NCBI GenBank assembly: GCA_031371615.1
Contig: JANMJY010000063.1
Span: 1-54,705 of the forward strand
Source: Gaiellasilicea sp031371615
Lineage (GTDB): Bacteria > Actinomycetota > Thermoleophilia > Gaiellales > Gaiellaceae
Direction: 5' to 3'
DNA: 54,705 nucleotides
A model generated the notes under the pieces. That model saw nothing but the letters and a program-made list of their open reading frames with translations. It searched no databases and was not told the origin of the DNA. Each line of letters opens with the position of its first letter. Positions within the stretch are counted from its first letter, which is position 1. Positions 16,874 through 29,000 of the stretch are shown one piece after another. The position numbers were made by a program, and so were the translations under genes.

Positions 16874-17490
16874 ACGTGTTCGAGCTGATCGACGCCGGCG
16901 ACGCTACAGCGCTCCGTGACGAGCTCGATCTCGACCCCGACGTGGCAGGGCGCCGGAACGCCGATGGCCTCTCGCCGGTCCTCTACGCGCTCTACAACGG
17001 CAAGAGCGACCTCGTTCAGCCTTTGCTCGACGCGAACCCCCCGCTCGACCTCTTCGACTCCGCCGCTGTCGGCCGCACACGCGGGCTCGAGGAGTTGCTT
17101 GACGCGGAGCTCGCGACCTCCTGGTCCCCGGACGGCTTCACCGCGCTGCACCTCGCCTCGTTCTTCGGCCAGGAGGAGGCGGCGAAGATCCTGCTCGAAC
17201 GCGGTGCCGAGGTCAATCTCGTCGCGCGCAACCCGAGCATCCACGTCACCCCGCTGCACAGCGCGGCCGCCGGCTCGCACTCCGAGATCGTCAAGCTCCT
17301 GCTCGAGCACGGCGCCGATCCGAACGCCGCCCAGGACGGCGGGTTCACGCCGCTCCACTCGGCCGCGCAGAACGACGACCGCGAGAGCGTCGAGGCGCTG
17401 CTGGAAGCGGGGGCGGATCCGTCGCGTGCGAACGACGAGGGCAAGACGCCGGCCGAACTCGCCGGCGACGAGACCCGCGACCTCTTCTAG
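16870..17490 (+). CDS. Ankyrin repeat protein
   Basis: This 206-residue protein is built of about five ankyrin repeats: DGLSPVLYALYNGKSDLV, DGFTALHLASFFGQEEAAKILLERGAEV, a repeat with VTPLHSAAAGSHSEIVKLLLEHGADPN, GGFTPLHSAAQNDDRESVEALLEAGADPS and a C-terminal cap. Such proteins mediate protein contacts. There is no signal peptide or membrane segment. It is translationally coupled to the amidinohydrolase (4-nt overlap) and converges on dinB with a 4-nt overlap. Confidence 0.88.
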   Translation: MNVFELIDAGDATALRDELDLDPDVAGRRNADGLSPVLYALYNGKSDLVQPLLDANPPLDLFDSAAVGRTRGLEELLDAELATSWSPDGFTALHLASFFGQEEAAKILLERGAEVNLVARNPSIHVTPLHSAAAGSHSEIVKLLLEHGADPNAAQDGGFTPLHSAAQNDDRESVEALLEAGADPSRANDEGKTPAELAGDETRDLF

Positions 17491-18551
17491 CCGGTCTCGT
17501 CCAGGCTCAGCTGACGGTAGTCCGAGAGGCCAGAGAGGCCGACGCCGACGAGCCGCAACGCGCCCGGCCGGTCACGCAGGCCGCGGTCGAGCAGCGAGCA
17601 CGCCAGCTCGCCGATCCGGGCGGGATCGTCGATGCCGACGTCGAGGCTCGTCGAGCGGCTGCGGATCGAGAAGTCGCCGTACCGCAGCTTCGCCGTCACC
17701 GTCCGTGCAGCGAGGCCTTCCCGTTGCAGGTGTTGACCGAGCCGCTCGGCCATGCGCCGCAACTCGGCATGCAGGAGCTCGCGGTCGGCCAGGTCGCGCT
17801 CGAAGGTCTCCTCGACCGAGACCGAGATCCGCTCACTCGACGTCTCGAGACGTCGGGCGTCGATCCCGAGCGCGCGGTCGCGGAGCATCCGGCCGACCTG
17901 GCCCGGGACGAGCGCTCCCAGCTCGAGATCCGAGAGCGCCGCGAGGCCACCGATCGTGGTCACTCCGGCGGCAGCCAGGCGTTGCTCCGCGCGCGGCCCG
18001 ACTCCCGGCAGGGCCCGGACGGCGAAGGGCGCCAGGAACGCGGCCTCGGTTCCGGCCGGCACGACCGTGATCCCGCCGGGCTTGCGCCGGTCCGACGCCA
18101 CCTTCGCGACCACCTTCGTCGGCGCCACCCCGAGCGAGCACGAGAGGCTCGTCGACGCGCGCACCGACGTCTGTACCGCCCCGGCAACTGCACGAGCACG
18201 GGAGTAGTCGGAAGCGGTGCCCGTCAGGTCGAGATACCCCTCGTCGAGCCCGGTTCGCTCGACGAGCGGCACGACCTCGCGCACCGTGGCCCACACCGCC
18301 TGCGAGTACTCGCGATAGAGCGAATGGCGGGGCCGTACGAAGACCGCCTCGGGACAGCGCCGCAACGCCTCGGCGCAGCTCATCGCCGAGTGAATGCCGA
18401 ACGCCCGCGCGACGTAATTGGCGGTCGAGACGACCCCGCGCCCCTTCGGGTCGCCGCCGACGACGAGCGGCTTGCGCCGCAGCTCGGGCTGCTCGAGCTC
18501 CTCGACGGCGGCGAAGAACGCGTCCAGGTCGAGGTGAGCGAGAATGGCCAC
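17487..18551 (-). CDS. dinB: DNA polymerase IV (Y-family translesion polymerase)
   Basis: This 354-residue protein has the Y-family motifs HLDLDAFFAAVE (first catalytic Asp, steric-gate region), VVSTANYVAR, and LDEGYLDLT, carrying the second catalytic acidic pair (canonical SxDExxxD). A helix-hairpin-helix (RALPGVGPRAEQRLAAAGVTTI) and the little-finger domain follow. The C-terminus SDYRQLSLDE resembles a beta-clamp-binding peptide (QLSLD). GTG 18551 gives the standard N-terminus. The start is nine bases from the divergent hydrolase start, and no SOS box is evident in so small a gap. Confidence 0.92.
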   Translation of the reverse strand: MAILAHLDLDAFFAAVEELEQPELRRKPLVVGGDPKGRGVVSTANYVARAFGIHSAMSCAEALRRCPEAVFVRPRHSLYREYSQAVWATVREVVPLVERTGLDEGYLDLTGTASDYSRARAVAGAVQTSVRASTSLSCSLGVAPTKVVAKVASDRRKPGGITVVPAGTEAAFLAPFAVRALPGVGPRAEQRLAAAGVTTIGGLAALSDLELGALVPGQVGRMLRDRALGIDARRLETSSERISVSVEETFERDLADRELLHAELRRMAERLGQHLQREGLAARTVTAKLRYGDFSIRSRSTSLDVGIDDPARIGELACSLLDRGLRDRPGALRLVGVGLSGLSDYRQLSLDETG

Positions 18552-18560
18552 GATGCAAGC

Positions 18561-19649
18561 ATGATCGACGCTCCGGCTCTCCTGCCGCCGGCGATCTTCG
18601 CGCCCGCGCCCCGCGAGGTCTCGTTCGGCCACGTCACCGGCCGGGCGCCGCTCGGAACGAAGCGGATCATCGTTCAGGTGGGCAAGTCCGTCGTCGCCGA
18701 CAAGCCCTTGCGGGGTAGGTCCTTCTCCCTCGACGTCTCGATGGGCGTGGGAGTGACCCGGGTTCGCGTGACCGCCGTCGACGGCCGCGACCGACGCTCC
18801 TCCCGCGTTGTGGAGCCTGTCTACGCGCTGCCTCCGGTGTCCAAGCCGCGCGAGCGCTCCCCGACGCTCGATCCGGTGCTCGCCCGCAGTGTCAGGACGC
18901 TGGTGCAGCGCCATGGCGGCACCACCGGCGTCTACGTCCAGGATCTGCGCACCGGCAAGGGCGCAGCCTGGAACGCCCGAGCGCGCTTCCCCGCCGCCTC
19001 GACGCTGAAGCTCGCGATCGCGGTCACCGTTCTGCGCTCGCTGGACGGCAAGCCCGAGGAGGGAACCCACGTCGCCGAGCGGCTCGCCCAGATGCTCGTC
19101 GTCTCCGACAACGCGGCCGCCAACGACCTCGAGGTCTGGCTCGCCGGCTCGACGTCAGCGGGCTCGGAGCGCGTGAACGAGACGCTGCGCGCTCTCGGCC
19201 TGCGCGATTCGCTCATGTACGGGGGCTATGAGACACCGCGCACTCCGTCGGCCGTGACGCCGATCCCGATCCGGGTCGACCGCCAGCCGAGCTTCGGCGT
19301 CGGCAAGTACACGACTGCGTGGGACCTCGCGCGGCTCGCCCGAGCGGTCTACCTCGCCGCTGCAGGCAAGGGACCGCTGCTTCGGCTGGGCGTCACCCCC
19401 TCGGAGGCCCGGTATCTGCTCTGGCTGCTCACTCAGGTCACCGATCGCGGGAAGCTCGACCGCTTCCTCGGGCCGTCGCCGGTGGTGATGCACAAGGCGG
19501 GGTGGTTCGAGGGCGTCCGGCACGACAATGGTGTCGTCGCGTACTGGGCCGGCGTCTACGTTGCGACCGTGCTGACCTGGCAGACCGCCGCTGCCGACGA
19601 GTTCGCGGGACAGATCTCGTTCGCCGCGCTGCGGCGCTTCGGGGGCTAG
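18561..19649 (+). CDS. Serine hydrolase of the beta-lactamase/transpeptidase fold
   Basis: This 362-residue protein has an N-terminal beta-rich region (about 15-90, Ig-like) and a class A beta-lactamase-type domain (about 105-362). The active-site motifs are STLK (Ser147-Lys150), SDN (182-184) and KAG (312-314, in place of KTG). The class A omega-loop Glu is not obvious, so penicillin-binding or another hydrolase activity is at least as likely as lactam resistance. No clear signal peptide follows from the start used here, which is odd for this fold. It diverges from dinB with a nine-base gap. Confidence 0.8.
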   Translation: MIDAPALLPPAIFAPAPREVSFGHVTGRAPLGTKRIIVQVGKSVVADKPLRGRSFSLDVSMGVGVTRVRVTAVDGRDRRSSRVVEPVYALPPVSKPRERSPTLDPVLARSVRTLVQRHGGTTGVYVQDLRTGKGAAWNARARFPAASTLKLAIAVTVLRSLDGKPEEGTHVAERLAQMLVVSDNAAANDLEVWLAGSTSAGSERVNETLRALGLRDSLMYGGYETPRTPSAVTPIPIRVDRQPSFGVGKYTTAWDLARLARAVYLAAAGKGPLLRLGVTPSEARYLLWLLTQVTDRGKLDRFLGPSPVVMHKAGWFEGVRHDNGVVAYWAGVYVATVLTWQTAAADEFAGQISFAALRRFGG

Positions 19650-22453
19650 TCGGTCGAGCCGGCGCGGACGTCTGCCGCGTCCAGAGCCCCGAGCGCCCAG
19701 AGCCGTTCGAGTGCGTCGACGGCCTCGGGGGCGAACTGCAGGCCGCGCTCGCGCTTGCACTCCGCGAGAGCATCGGAGGCGCTGAGCGCGTCGCCGTAGA
19801 CGCGGCTCGACGTCATCGAGTCCCACGCCTCGGCGAGAGCCAGGAGCCGGCCACCGGCTGGGATCGCCTCGCCGGCGACGCCGTTCGGATAGCCCGCTCC
19901 GTCCCAGCGCTCGTGGTGGTGTCGGATCCAGCCGAGCTGCTCCTCGTCGAGTGCCTTGACCGCGATCTCGGCGCCCGTGTCCGGATGGTTGCGGATCTGC
20001 TCGAGTTCGGCGGCGGAGAGCTTGCCGGGCTTGCCGAGCACGGCCTCGCCGATGCCGAGCTTGCCGACGTCGTGCAGCATCGCGGCCTGGCCGAGCCGGA
20101 TCGCAAGGTCGGCGTTCCAGCCGCAGGAGAGTGCGAGCTTCTCGGAGAGTCGGGAGACGCGCTCGGAGTGTCCTTCGGTGCCGGGATCCTCTGCGTCGAG
20201 CTCGCGCGCGAGGGCGCGGAGACGGCTGAGGCCACGATCGTCGTCGACCTCGAGCTCTCCGTCGTCGCCGTCGAGCTCGGCGCTGTACCGGAACGTGGCG
20301 TCGCCGCCGGAGCCCTTCGCGTGGACGAGTGCGATCTCGGCCAGGGCGAGCAGCTCGTCCGCTCCGCCAACGTCCTCGAAGTCGCAGACTCCTGTCGAAG
20401 CGGTGATGTAGCCGACCCCGTCGATCGGAGCGGCAGCCAGCGCGCGTCGCGCCCGCTCGGCTGCGATCCAGCCGTTCAGGCCCTCGGTCTCAGGAAGGAT
20501 CCAGCCGAAGTGATCGGCTGACAGCCGCGAGACGAACTCGCCGTTGCGGACAGTCGCTGCGAGCCGGCGGCCGACCTCCGCCAGCACCCGGTCGCCAGCG
20601 AGGCGTCCGTGCTCGGCGTTGATCCGCTTGAAGTCGTCGATGTTGACGAGGACGAGTGAGAGCGAGCGCTCGTGGCGCTGCGCCCGCCGTGCCTCCGAGC
20701 GCAGCTGCTCGTGGAAGGCGCGGTGATCGGGGAGGTTCGTCAACTGGTCGCGCGTCGCCAGGGCGGCCAGCTGGGCGCTCGCGTCGGCGAACGCGACGGC
20801 GGGCTGCGCTGCGAGAGCGAGCTCGAGCAGCCGGACGGGATCGCCGCCCTCGGCGATCAGTGCGCCCCAGAGCCGGGCGCCGACGCGGATCGGTGCGGTC
20901 CCGGGAGCAGCCTGGCCAGTGCGGAAGACCTGCGCGGCGGGTTCGTCCCCTTCGAGCGGGACCGTCGTGCCGGGTACGAGCCCCGTCAAGCCAGGCGGCT
21001 CCGAGGCGCCGACGATCGTGCCGAAGCCGCCCGTCTCGAACCGGACGACCGCCGCCGCGTCGACGCCGAGATCGATCGCGATCTCCTCGGCGACGATCGA
21101 GAACAGCTCCACGGGGTCGGGCTCGAGCGCCACGGCATCCTGGATGCGCTGCTCGGCGGTGCGGGCGGTCAGCGCGGCCGGGCCGCGGAGGACAGTGACG
21201 ATGCCGGCGACGAACCCGAGCTCGTCGCGCCGGGCGAGCCGGCGGCCTTCGAGCACGACGTAGCTTCCGTCCTTGCGCACGTAGCGCTGGGGGCCGTTCG
21301 CGGGCGAGAGCAGGTCGTCGGGGTGCAGGAGCGAGTAGATCTCGATTCCGACGAGCTCATCGGCGGTATAGCCGAGCAGCTCTTCGGCTGCGATCGAGCA
21401 CGACTTGATCAGGCCGTCGCGGTCGATCTCCAGGACGAGCGCGTCGCTGGCGTCGGCGACGAGCCTGCGGGTGCGCTGCTCCTCGTCGATCGTGGACTCG
21501 GCGCGTGCGAGTGCGTGAGCGGAGCTCGTCCGCTCTCGCGTCAAGGTGGTCTCGAGCGCTGCGTGGGAGGTCGCACGCCGGCGCAGCCGCATCGACGCGA
21601 CGCTGAGCAGGAGCATCAACGCCAGGCCGGCGAATGCGGTCACGATCGGTGCGAGCGGGGAGGCGGCGGCGGGGGCGAGCGAGACGCGCCAGGTCCGGCC
21701 GCCCAGTTCGGCGTGCGCGATCGCGGCGCCGGTGGGGCCTTCCGCGAGCACGGTCGGTCCGTCGGAGACGCGGACGTCGAGCCCCTTCGGAAGGCCGGTC
21801 ATGGCGGTACGGATCAGCTCGCTCGTGACGACGGCGCCGGCGACCAGACCCGTGAGGGCGCTGCGCCGCTGGGCGGCCGTCCGGAGCGGCAGGCCTTTCG
21901 CGAAGACCGGGACGAAGGCGTAGACGCCGATGCGGCCGTCGCCGGGCAGGCGGATCGGAGCCGAGAGCCGGGGCTGGCCGGTCGCACGGGCGCTCCGGAG
22001 CGCCTCGACGAGTGAGGGGTCGGAGCCGAGGTCGAGCACGTCGAGGGACCTGGCGGCCGGCACCTGACGCACCAGCGGATAGGTGAACGGCTTGCCGGCG
22101 GGGGCCTCGATGCGGATCTGCTCGGTGTGCTCGACCTGGCCACGCTGCGCAGCGGCGACGAGCGGGACCCAGCCGACTGCCGCGATCTCGGGGCGGGCCA
22201 GCGGCACACGCGCAAAGGTCGAGAAGGCGGCCGGGCCGACAGACGACGTGGCGTCGTAGGCCGCGCGCACTCCCTGCAGGGCGAGGACGGCCGCTCCGGC
22301 ACGCTGTTCCAGCGCCGCTGCGGTGCCGCGGGTGCGCTCACGCGCCTGGTCGCGAACGTCGTCCTTGGCGGCGCGCCAGAGCGTCAGTGAGAGGCCCACG
22401 GTCGCGAGCGCGCAGAGGACCAGGGCGAGCGGAAGTCGAAGGCGTGCCGGCAT
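19646..22453 (-). CDS. Membrane sensor: CHASE-like, PAS, GAF, degenerate GGDEF and HD-GYP domains
   Basis: This 935-residue protein starts at ATG 22453 (MPARLRLP); an earlier ATG at 22552 would start inside a strong hairpin. Order: membrane helix (about 5-25), extracytoplasmic CHASE-like domain (about 35-250), second membrane helix (about 260-282), PAS (about 330-430), GAF (about 450-560), GGDEF-like domain (about 575-720) and HD-GYP (about 750-900). The GGDEF motif reads SADHF, so cyclase activity should be lost. HD-GYP is intact: GHSERVSRL, LHDVGKLGI, HPDTGAEI and HHHERWDGAGYP. It is probably a c-di-GMP phosphodiesterase controlled by an external ligand. It converges on the serine hydrolase with a 4-nt overlap. 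Confidence 0.88.
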   Translation of the reverse strand: MPARLRLPLALVLCALATVGLSLTLWRAAKDDVRDQARERTRGTAAALEQRAGAAVLALQGVRAAYDATSSVGPAAFSTFARVPLARPEIAAVGWVPLVAAAQRGQVEHTEQIRIEAPAGKPFTYPLVRQVPAARSLDVLDLGSDPSLVEALRSARATGQPRLSAPIRLPGDGRIGVYAFVPVFAKGLPLRTAAQRRSALTGLVAGAVVTSELIRTAMTGLPKGLDVRVSDGPTVLAEGPTGAAIAHAELGGRTWRVSLAPAAASPLAPIVTAFAGLALMLLLSVASMRLRRRATSHAALETTLTRERTSSAHALARAESTIDEEQRTRRLVADASDALVLEIDRDGLIKSCSIAAEELLGYTADELVGIEIYSLLHPDDLLSPANGPQRYVRKDGSYVVLEGRRLARRDELGFVAGIVTVLRGPAALTARTAEQRIQDAVALEPDPVELFSIVAEEIAIDLGVDAAAVVRFETGGFGTIVGASEPPGLTGLVPGTTVPLEGDEPAAQVFRTGQAAPGTAPIRVGARLWGALIAEGGDPVRLLELALAAQPAVAFADASAQLAALATRDQLTNLPDHRAFHEQLRSEARRAQRHERSLSLVLVNIDDFKRINAEHGRLAGDRVLAEVGRRLAATVRNGEFVSRLSADHFGWILPETEGLNGWIAAERARRALAAAPIDGVGYITASTGVCDFEDVGGADELLALAEIALVHAKGSGGDATFRYSAELDGDDGELEVDDDRGLSRLRALARELDAEDPGTEGHSERVSRLSEKLALSCGWNADLAIRLGQAAMLHDVGKLGIGEAVLGKPGKLSAAELEQIRNHPDTGAEIAVKALDEEQLGWIRHHHERWDGAGYPNGVAGEAIPAGGRLLALAEAWDSMTSSRVYGDALSASDALAECKRERGLQFAPEAVDALERLWALGALDAADVRAGSTD

Positions 22454-22502
22454 CTGGCCGGTGTTCGGCTTGTGCAGCGTGAACTTGAGGGCATCGAACC
22501 TG

Positions 22503-22582
22503 GCTCTTGGGCCGCGGAGCGGCCCCTTCAGGGATCTTTGCGCGATGGGCATCCGCTCCGCGGATGCCCATCTTGCGCGCCA
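22503..22582. repeat. Copy B of a two-hairpin intergenic element
   Basis: Plus-strand order: GCTCTTG, hairpin GGGCCGC/GCGGCCC (22509-22525), CTTCAGGGATCTT, then GCGCG and a second hairpin. The first part matches the reverse complement of 3461-3510. Compared with copy A, the GCGCG palindrome is split by a 28-bp hairpin segment, flanked on both sides by the 7-bp direct repeat TTGCGCG (22538-22544 and 22573-22579). It looks like a hairpin inserted into an A-type element. Confidence 0.45.
22544..22572. terminator. Strong hairpin behind the XRE-cupin gene
   Basis: GATGGGCATCCGC (22544-22556) and GCGGATGCCCATC (22560-22572) pair perfectly over 13 bp around a 3-nt loop. It stands 11 bases beyond the minus-strand stop of the XRE-cupin gene. 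There is no long T run on the minus strand, so termination is likely but not certain. Confidence 0.6.
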
Positions 22583-22583
22583 A

Positions 22584-23174
22584 CTAGTACGGGTTTGGGA
22601 CGGAAACCCAGAGCACGCGGAGCGGCTTGGTCGCCGAGGCGTTGCGCCACGTGTGCGGCTTCGAGAGCGGGTAGGTGAGCGCGTCGCCCTGCTCGAGGAC
22701 GTGCGTCTCCTCGGCGACCTGAATCTCGAGCGCGCCCTCGAGCACGTAGACGAACTCCATCTCGCCCGGAAGCGAGTTGAGCTCGTCCCCGGCGCCCGCC
22801 CCGGGTGCGACCTCCGACTCGATCGCCTGGAAGCGCTCCTCGTCGCGCGAGGACAGCAGGTGGCTCTCGGTCGAGAACGCGGTGTTCACCGGCACGCGTT
22901 CCTGGTGGCGGACGAGCGCCGGCGCGGGCTCGCGCTCGAAGATGTGGCTCAGGCGCACGCCGAGCGCGTCGCAGATGCGGGCGATCGACGAGAGCGAGGG
23001 GGCGGTGCGGTCACGTTCGAGTTGGCTGATGAAGCCCTTCGTCAGGCTCGTGGCCGCTGCCAGCTGCTCGATCGTCAGGCCGCGCTCGCGCCGGAGCGAG
23101 CGCACGCGTGCGCCCACTTTCGGCGTGTCGTTTCGCGCAGCAAGCGGCGTTGCCCTCGGCACGAGGCCGATCAT
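22584..23174 (-). CDS. XRE-family transcriptional regulator with C-terminal cupin domain
   Basis: This 196-residue protein has an N-terminal lambda-repressor-like helix-turn-helix (about 16-75; LRRERGLTIEQLAAATSL, FISQLERDRTAPSLSSIARIC) and a C-terminal cupin sensor (about 115-190; PGEMEFVYVLEGALEIQV, EQGDALTYP, PHTWRNAS). Such regulators (PuuR/SutR type) sense small molecules, often amino acid or polyamine derivatives. The frame stays open far upstream across lon, but ATG 23174 gives the normal family length. It is divergent from lon, sharing a 96-bp AT-richer intergenic region, and may control it or itself. Confidence 0.88.
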   Translation of the reverse strand: MIGLVPRATPLAARNDTPKVGARVRSLRRERGLTIEQLAAATSLTKGFISQLERDRTAPSLSSIARICDALGVRLSHIFEREPAPALVRHQERVPVNTAFSTESHLLSSRDEERFQAIESEVAPGAGAGDELNSLPGEMEFVYVLEGALEIQVAEETHVLEQGDALTYPLSKPHTWRNASATKPLRVLWVSVPNPY

Positions 23175-23270
23175 ACGCAGGTTTAGTGGAACGGCAACTG
23201 CCACGGGCGGGAATAGAGGTATCCTTTTTGTAGTTAATGCTTGTATGAAACCGCCCGAAGGAGTGATCTG
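23175..23270 (+). promoter_or_regulatory. Divergent lon / XRE-cupin intergenic promoter region
   Basis: This short region is clearly AT-richer than its surroundings (GGTATCCTTTTTGTAGTTAATGC around 23217-23239 in pieces such as TATCCT and TAATGC). A strong Shine-Dalgarno AAGGAG (23258-23263) stands seven bases before TTG 23271, which decides the lon start over the in-frame TTG 23241 and ATG 23280. I saw no clear HspR HAIR or CIRCE repeat. Confidence 0.5.
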
Positions 23271-25539
<2,269 letters not shown>

Positions 25540-25550
<11 letters not shown>

Positions 25551-25854
25551 GAGCTGCAAGCCCGTTCCCGAGGAGGTCCGCCTGGCGGCGGGCCTCCTCG
25601 AACGCCGCTGGGTGGTCTCGGTCCTGTGGGCGTCCTACGAGGGCGCCGTCCGCTTCAACGAGTTCAAGCAGGCGGTCGGAGCGATCCCGCCGCGGACGCT
25701 GGCGCAGCGGCTCGTCGAGCTGGAGGAGGCGGGCATGCTCGAGCGGAGGGTGATCGACGCGCGGCCCCCGCGCGTGGAGTACCGCCTGACCGACGAAGGG
25801 CGGCGGCTCAAGCTCGTCGTCGACGCGGTCGCGAACTTCGCCGCTCCGCGGTAG
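25540..25854 (+). CDS. HxlR-family winged-helix transcriptional regulator
   Basis: This 104-residue regulator has the HxlR core: LLERRWVVSVLW, RFNEFKQAVGAIPPRTLAQRLVELEEAGMLERRV (recognition helix and wing) and PPRVEYRLTDEGRRL. HxlR members act as dimers and often sense thiol-reactive or aromatic compounds; C-R-S-C near the N-terminus could sense redox, though this is inference. It starts inside the end of lon (11-nt overlap), suggesting co-transcription with lon. Confidence 0.87.
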
Positions 25855-25860
25855 GCGAGC

Positions 25861-26217
25861 TCAGTGGGGAGCGACGCGGCTCGTCGCTTCGTCCCAGCTG
25901 CGTACCACCGGCAGTAAAGAGGCGAGGCCGGTGAGCTCGAAGAGCCGGTGCACCTCGGGCGCAGTGTCGTCCGGGAGCAGCAGCAGCAACGGGCGCTCGA
26001 GCTTCTCGGACTCGGCGAGCCCTTCGAGCAGGACGCCGACGATGGTCGAGTCGATGAACGTCGCCTGGCTGAGATCGACCACCAGCGGCGCCTCGGCGCC
26101 GAGCGCGTTGGCGAGATCGGACCGGACGCGCGGCGCGACGAACGCGTCCGATTCGCCGGTCAGCGTGATCACGGTGAAGCCGGAGTCGGGAGCCGTCACC
26201 TCTTCACCATTGCGCAT
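25861..26217 (-). CDS. STAS-domain protein (anti-sigma factor antagonist-like)
   Basis: This 118-residue single-domain protein has the STAS fold. VITLTGESDAFVAPRVRSDL, PLVVDLSQATFIDSTIVGVLLEGL and the final helix fit SpoIIAA/RsbV. D-S-T (56-58) is the usual phosphorylated Ser position, with Ser57 the candidate. Antagonists release sigma factors by binding anti-sigma kinases when dephosphorylated. No anti-sigma kinase lies in the window; instead a Ser/Thr kinase gene lies 58 bp upstream on the same strand and may act on it. Confidence 0.85.
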   Translation of the reverse strand: MRNGEEVTAPDSGFTVITLTGESDAFVAPRVRSDLANALGAEAPLVVDLSQATFIDSTIVGVLLEGLAESEKLERPLLLLLPDDTAPEVHRLFELTGLASLLPVVRSWDEATSRVAPH

Positions 26218-26275
26218 TTTCCTGATTTGAAACCGGAAAGCCTCGGCGCCCGCTCACTCGATCGGCTCGACGCCG

Positions 26276-27388
<1,113 letters not shown>

Positions 27389-27395
27389 GGCTGTC

Positions 27396-29000
27396 TCAGA
27401 AGTTGGACGAGATGCTCCGGTAGACGGCCTTGATGTCCTCCGGGCTGCCCGTGAAGAACAATCCGCCCGAGGCGGACGCGATCTGCTCGAGCGCCTGCGC
27501 GTCTGCGCGGCCCCGGTACGTGACGGTGAAGATCCGGACGCTCGCGCCCTCGGTGGGCGGCAGCGCCTTGATCTCGCGGAGCAGCTGAGTGCGCCCGACG
27601 TCCGTGCCGGCGCCGTCGGAGAGCACGACGACGGCGTTGATGCGGTCACGGTCGTCGCGCGTGCGCAGGTCGTCGAGCGCACGTGAGACCGCCCCGTAGA
27701 CCGGCAGGTCGCCGTTTGCGAAGAGATCGTCGACCGCCCCGGTCACGGCCGGCCCGCTCTTGCTCAGCACGCCCAGTGGGACGTTCGTCGTGACCGTGTC
27801 GCCGGACGAGATGAGTGCGACTCGGTCGCGCTGCGAGAGCTCGCGCAGGAACGAGAGCAACCCCTGCTTGGCGGCGTCGAGGCGCCCGTCCTCCGCCATC
27901 GAGTTCGACGTGTCCACGACGAGGACGATGTTCGCGGGCGGGCGGTCTTCGTGCCAGGCTTCGCGGATCGCGGCGAGCACCTCCGGCGCCGGCGGCTCGA
28001 GCTCCGCGAAGACCTTCGGGCGGCGGACCCGGAAGCCGCTCTCGGCCGCGCGCTTGGCGGTGATCCTCGGGACGAGCCAGCTGCGGAAGGCCTTCGCAGC
28101 AGCGCGAGCGTCTGGGCTCAGCCAGGGGGCGTCGAGCGCGATCAGCGGATAGTCGGCGACGAAGGTCCCGTCGGCCGGGTCGATCTCCGCGAGCTGCTTC
28201 GCCGCCGGCTTCCCCTTGTTGAACTTGTGCAGGTTCGTCTCCTGCACGTACGCCGCGTGGGCATAGGGCTGACCGTAACGGCCCATCTTCTCGAGCAGCC
28301 TGTCTGCGGTCTCGCCGTAGTGCACGATCGACCGTTCGATCGTCCGGACGGCGTCCCGGGCCCCGGGACGGCGGACGTCTGCGAGGGTCAGGCCCGACCG
28401 CTTCCCAGTGACGGCGTAGTAATCGGAGGCGACGGCCGAGAGCCCTGAGGTCGAGTAGCCCGGGTTCGTGTGCCCGAGCTTGAACGAGCCGTACTCTGGG
28501 TGCCCGTAGTCCGCCCAGCTGCGCCTCGAGGTGGCCAGGTCGAGGATGTCGCTCCAGCCGATCTTCTTCTCCGGCCAGCCGAGCGCCAGGGCAAACGACT
28601 TCCACATCGCGATCACTTGAGGCGAAAACACGAGCGGCGGATTCTCGGCGGGCACCCAATCGGCGGAGACGTTGTGGTCGAGCAGCCTGCCCCATAGGGA
28701 GGAGGCGGGCGTCCAGAGCGCAGCTCGTTCGCGGCCGGCGGCGAGCGCCTCTTCGGCTGCGCCGGACGTGAGCGCGTCGCCGTTGATCCACACCTCGCGA
28801 CCACCGCGGCGGTGGCTCTCGCGGTTGAAACGGTCGATCAGCGGGACGAGCAGCTCCTCGGCGTCGGTCGAGTAGAGGTAGCGCAGCACGAGCTCCGGTT
28901 CTTCCGTCTGAGCCTCGGGATCCCCTCGTCCAGCCGCGGCGACGAGAACTGCCACGGCTGCGGCGGCGATGACGATCGCCCGTGCGATCCGCGGCGTCAC
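27396..29000 (-). CDS. Secreted substrate-binding-like protein fused to a von Willebrand factor A domain
   Basis: This 534-residue protein has an N-terminal hydrophobic export segment (about 5-23). A periplasmic-binding-like region follows (about 35-320; LRYLYSTDAEELLVPLIDRFNRES and YPLIALDAPWLSP resemble extracellular solute-binding family 1 and AglE-type proteins). A VWA domain (about 345-530) has MIDAS motif DTSNSM and VVLSDGAGTD. No lipobox Cys is visible. The VWA side suggests metal-dependent protein contacts outside the membrane. It sits between a LAL regulator (4-nt overlap) and a membrane kinase, so it may be the external sensor of this signalling operon. Confidence 0.85.
   Translation of the reverse strand: MTPRIARAIVIAAAAVAVLVAAAGRGDPEAQTEEPELVLRYLYSTDAEELLVPLIDRFNRESHRRGGREVWINGDALTSGAAEEALAAGRERAALWTPASSLWGRLLDHNVSADWVPAENPPLVFSPQVIAMWKSFALALGWPEKKIGWSDILDLATSRRSWADYGHPEYGSFKLGHTNPGYSTSGLSAVASDYYAVTGKRSGLTLADVRRPGARDAVRTIERSIVHYGETADRLLEKMGRYGQPYAHAAYVQETNLHKFNKGKPAAKQLAEIDPADGTFVADYPLIALDAPWLSPDARAAAKAFRSWLVPRITAKRAAESGFRVRRPKVFAELEPPAPEVLAAIREAWHEDRPPANIVLVVDTSNSMAEDGRLDAAKQGLLSFLRELSQRDRVALISSGDTVTTNVPLGVLSKSGPAVTGAVDDLFANGDLPVYGAVSRALDDLRTRDDRDRINAVVVLSDGAGTDVGRTQLLREIKALPPTEGASVRIFTVTYRGRADAQALEQIASASGGLFFTGSPEDIKAVYRSISSNF

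Noticed and set aside
20380..20640. Active diguanylate cyclase in the HD-GYP protein
   Set aside because: The signature residues read SADHF, lacking the glycines and acidic pair of GGDEF.
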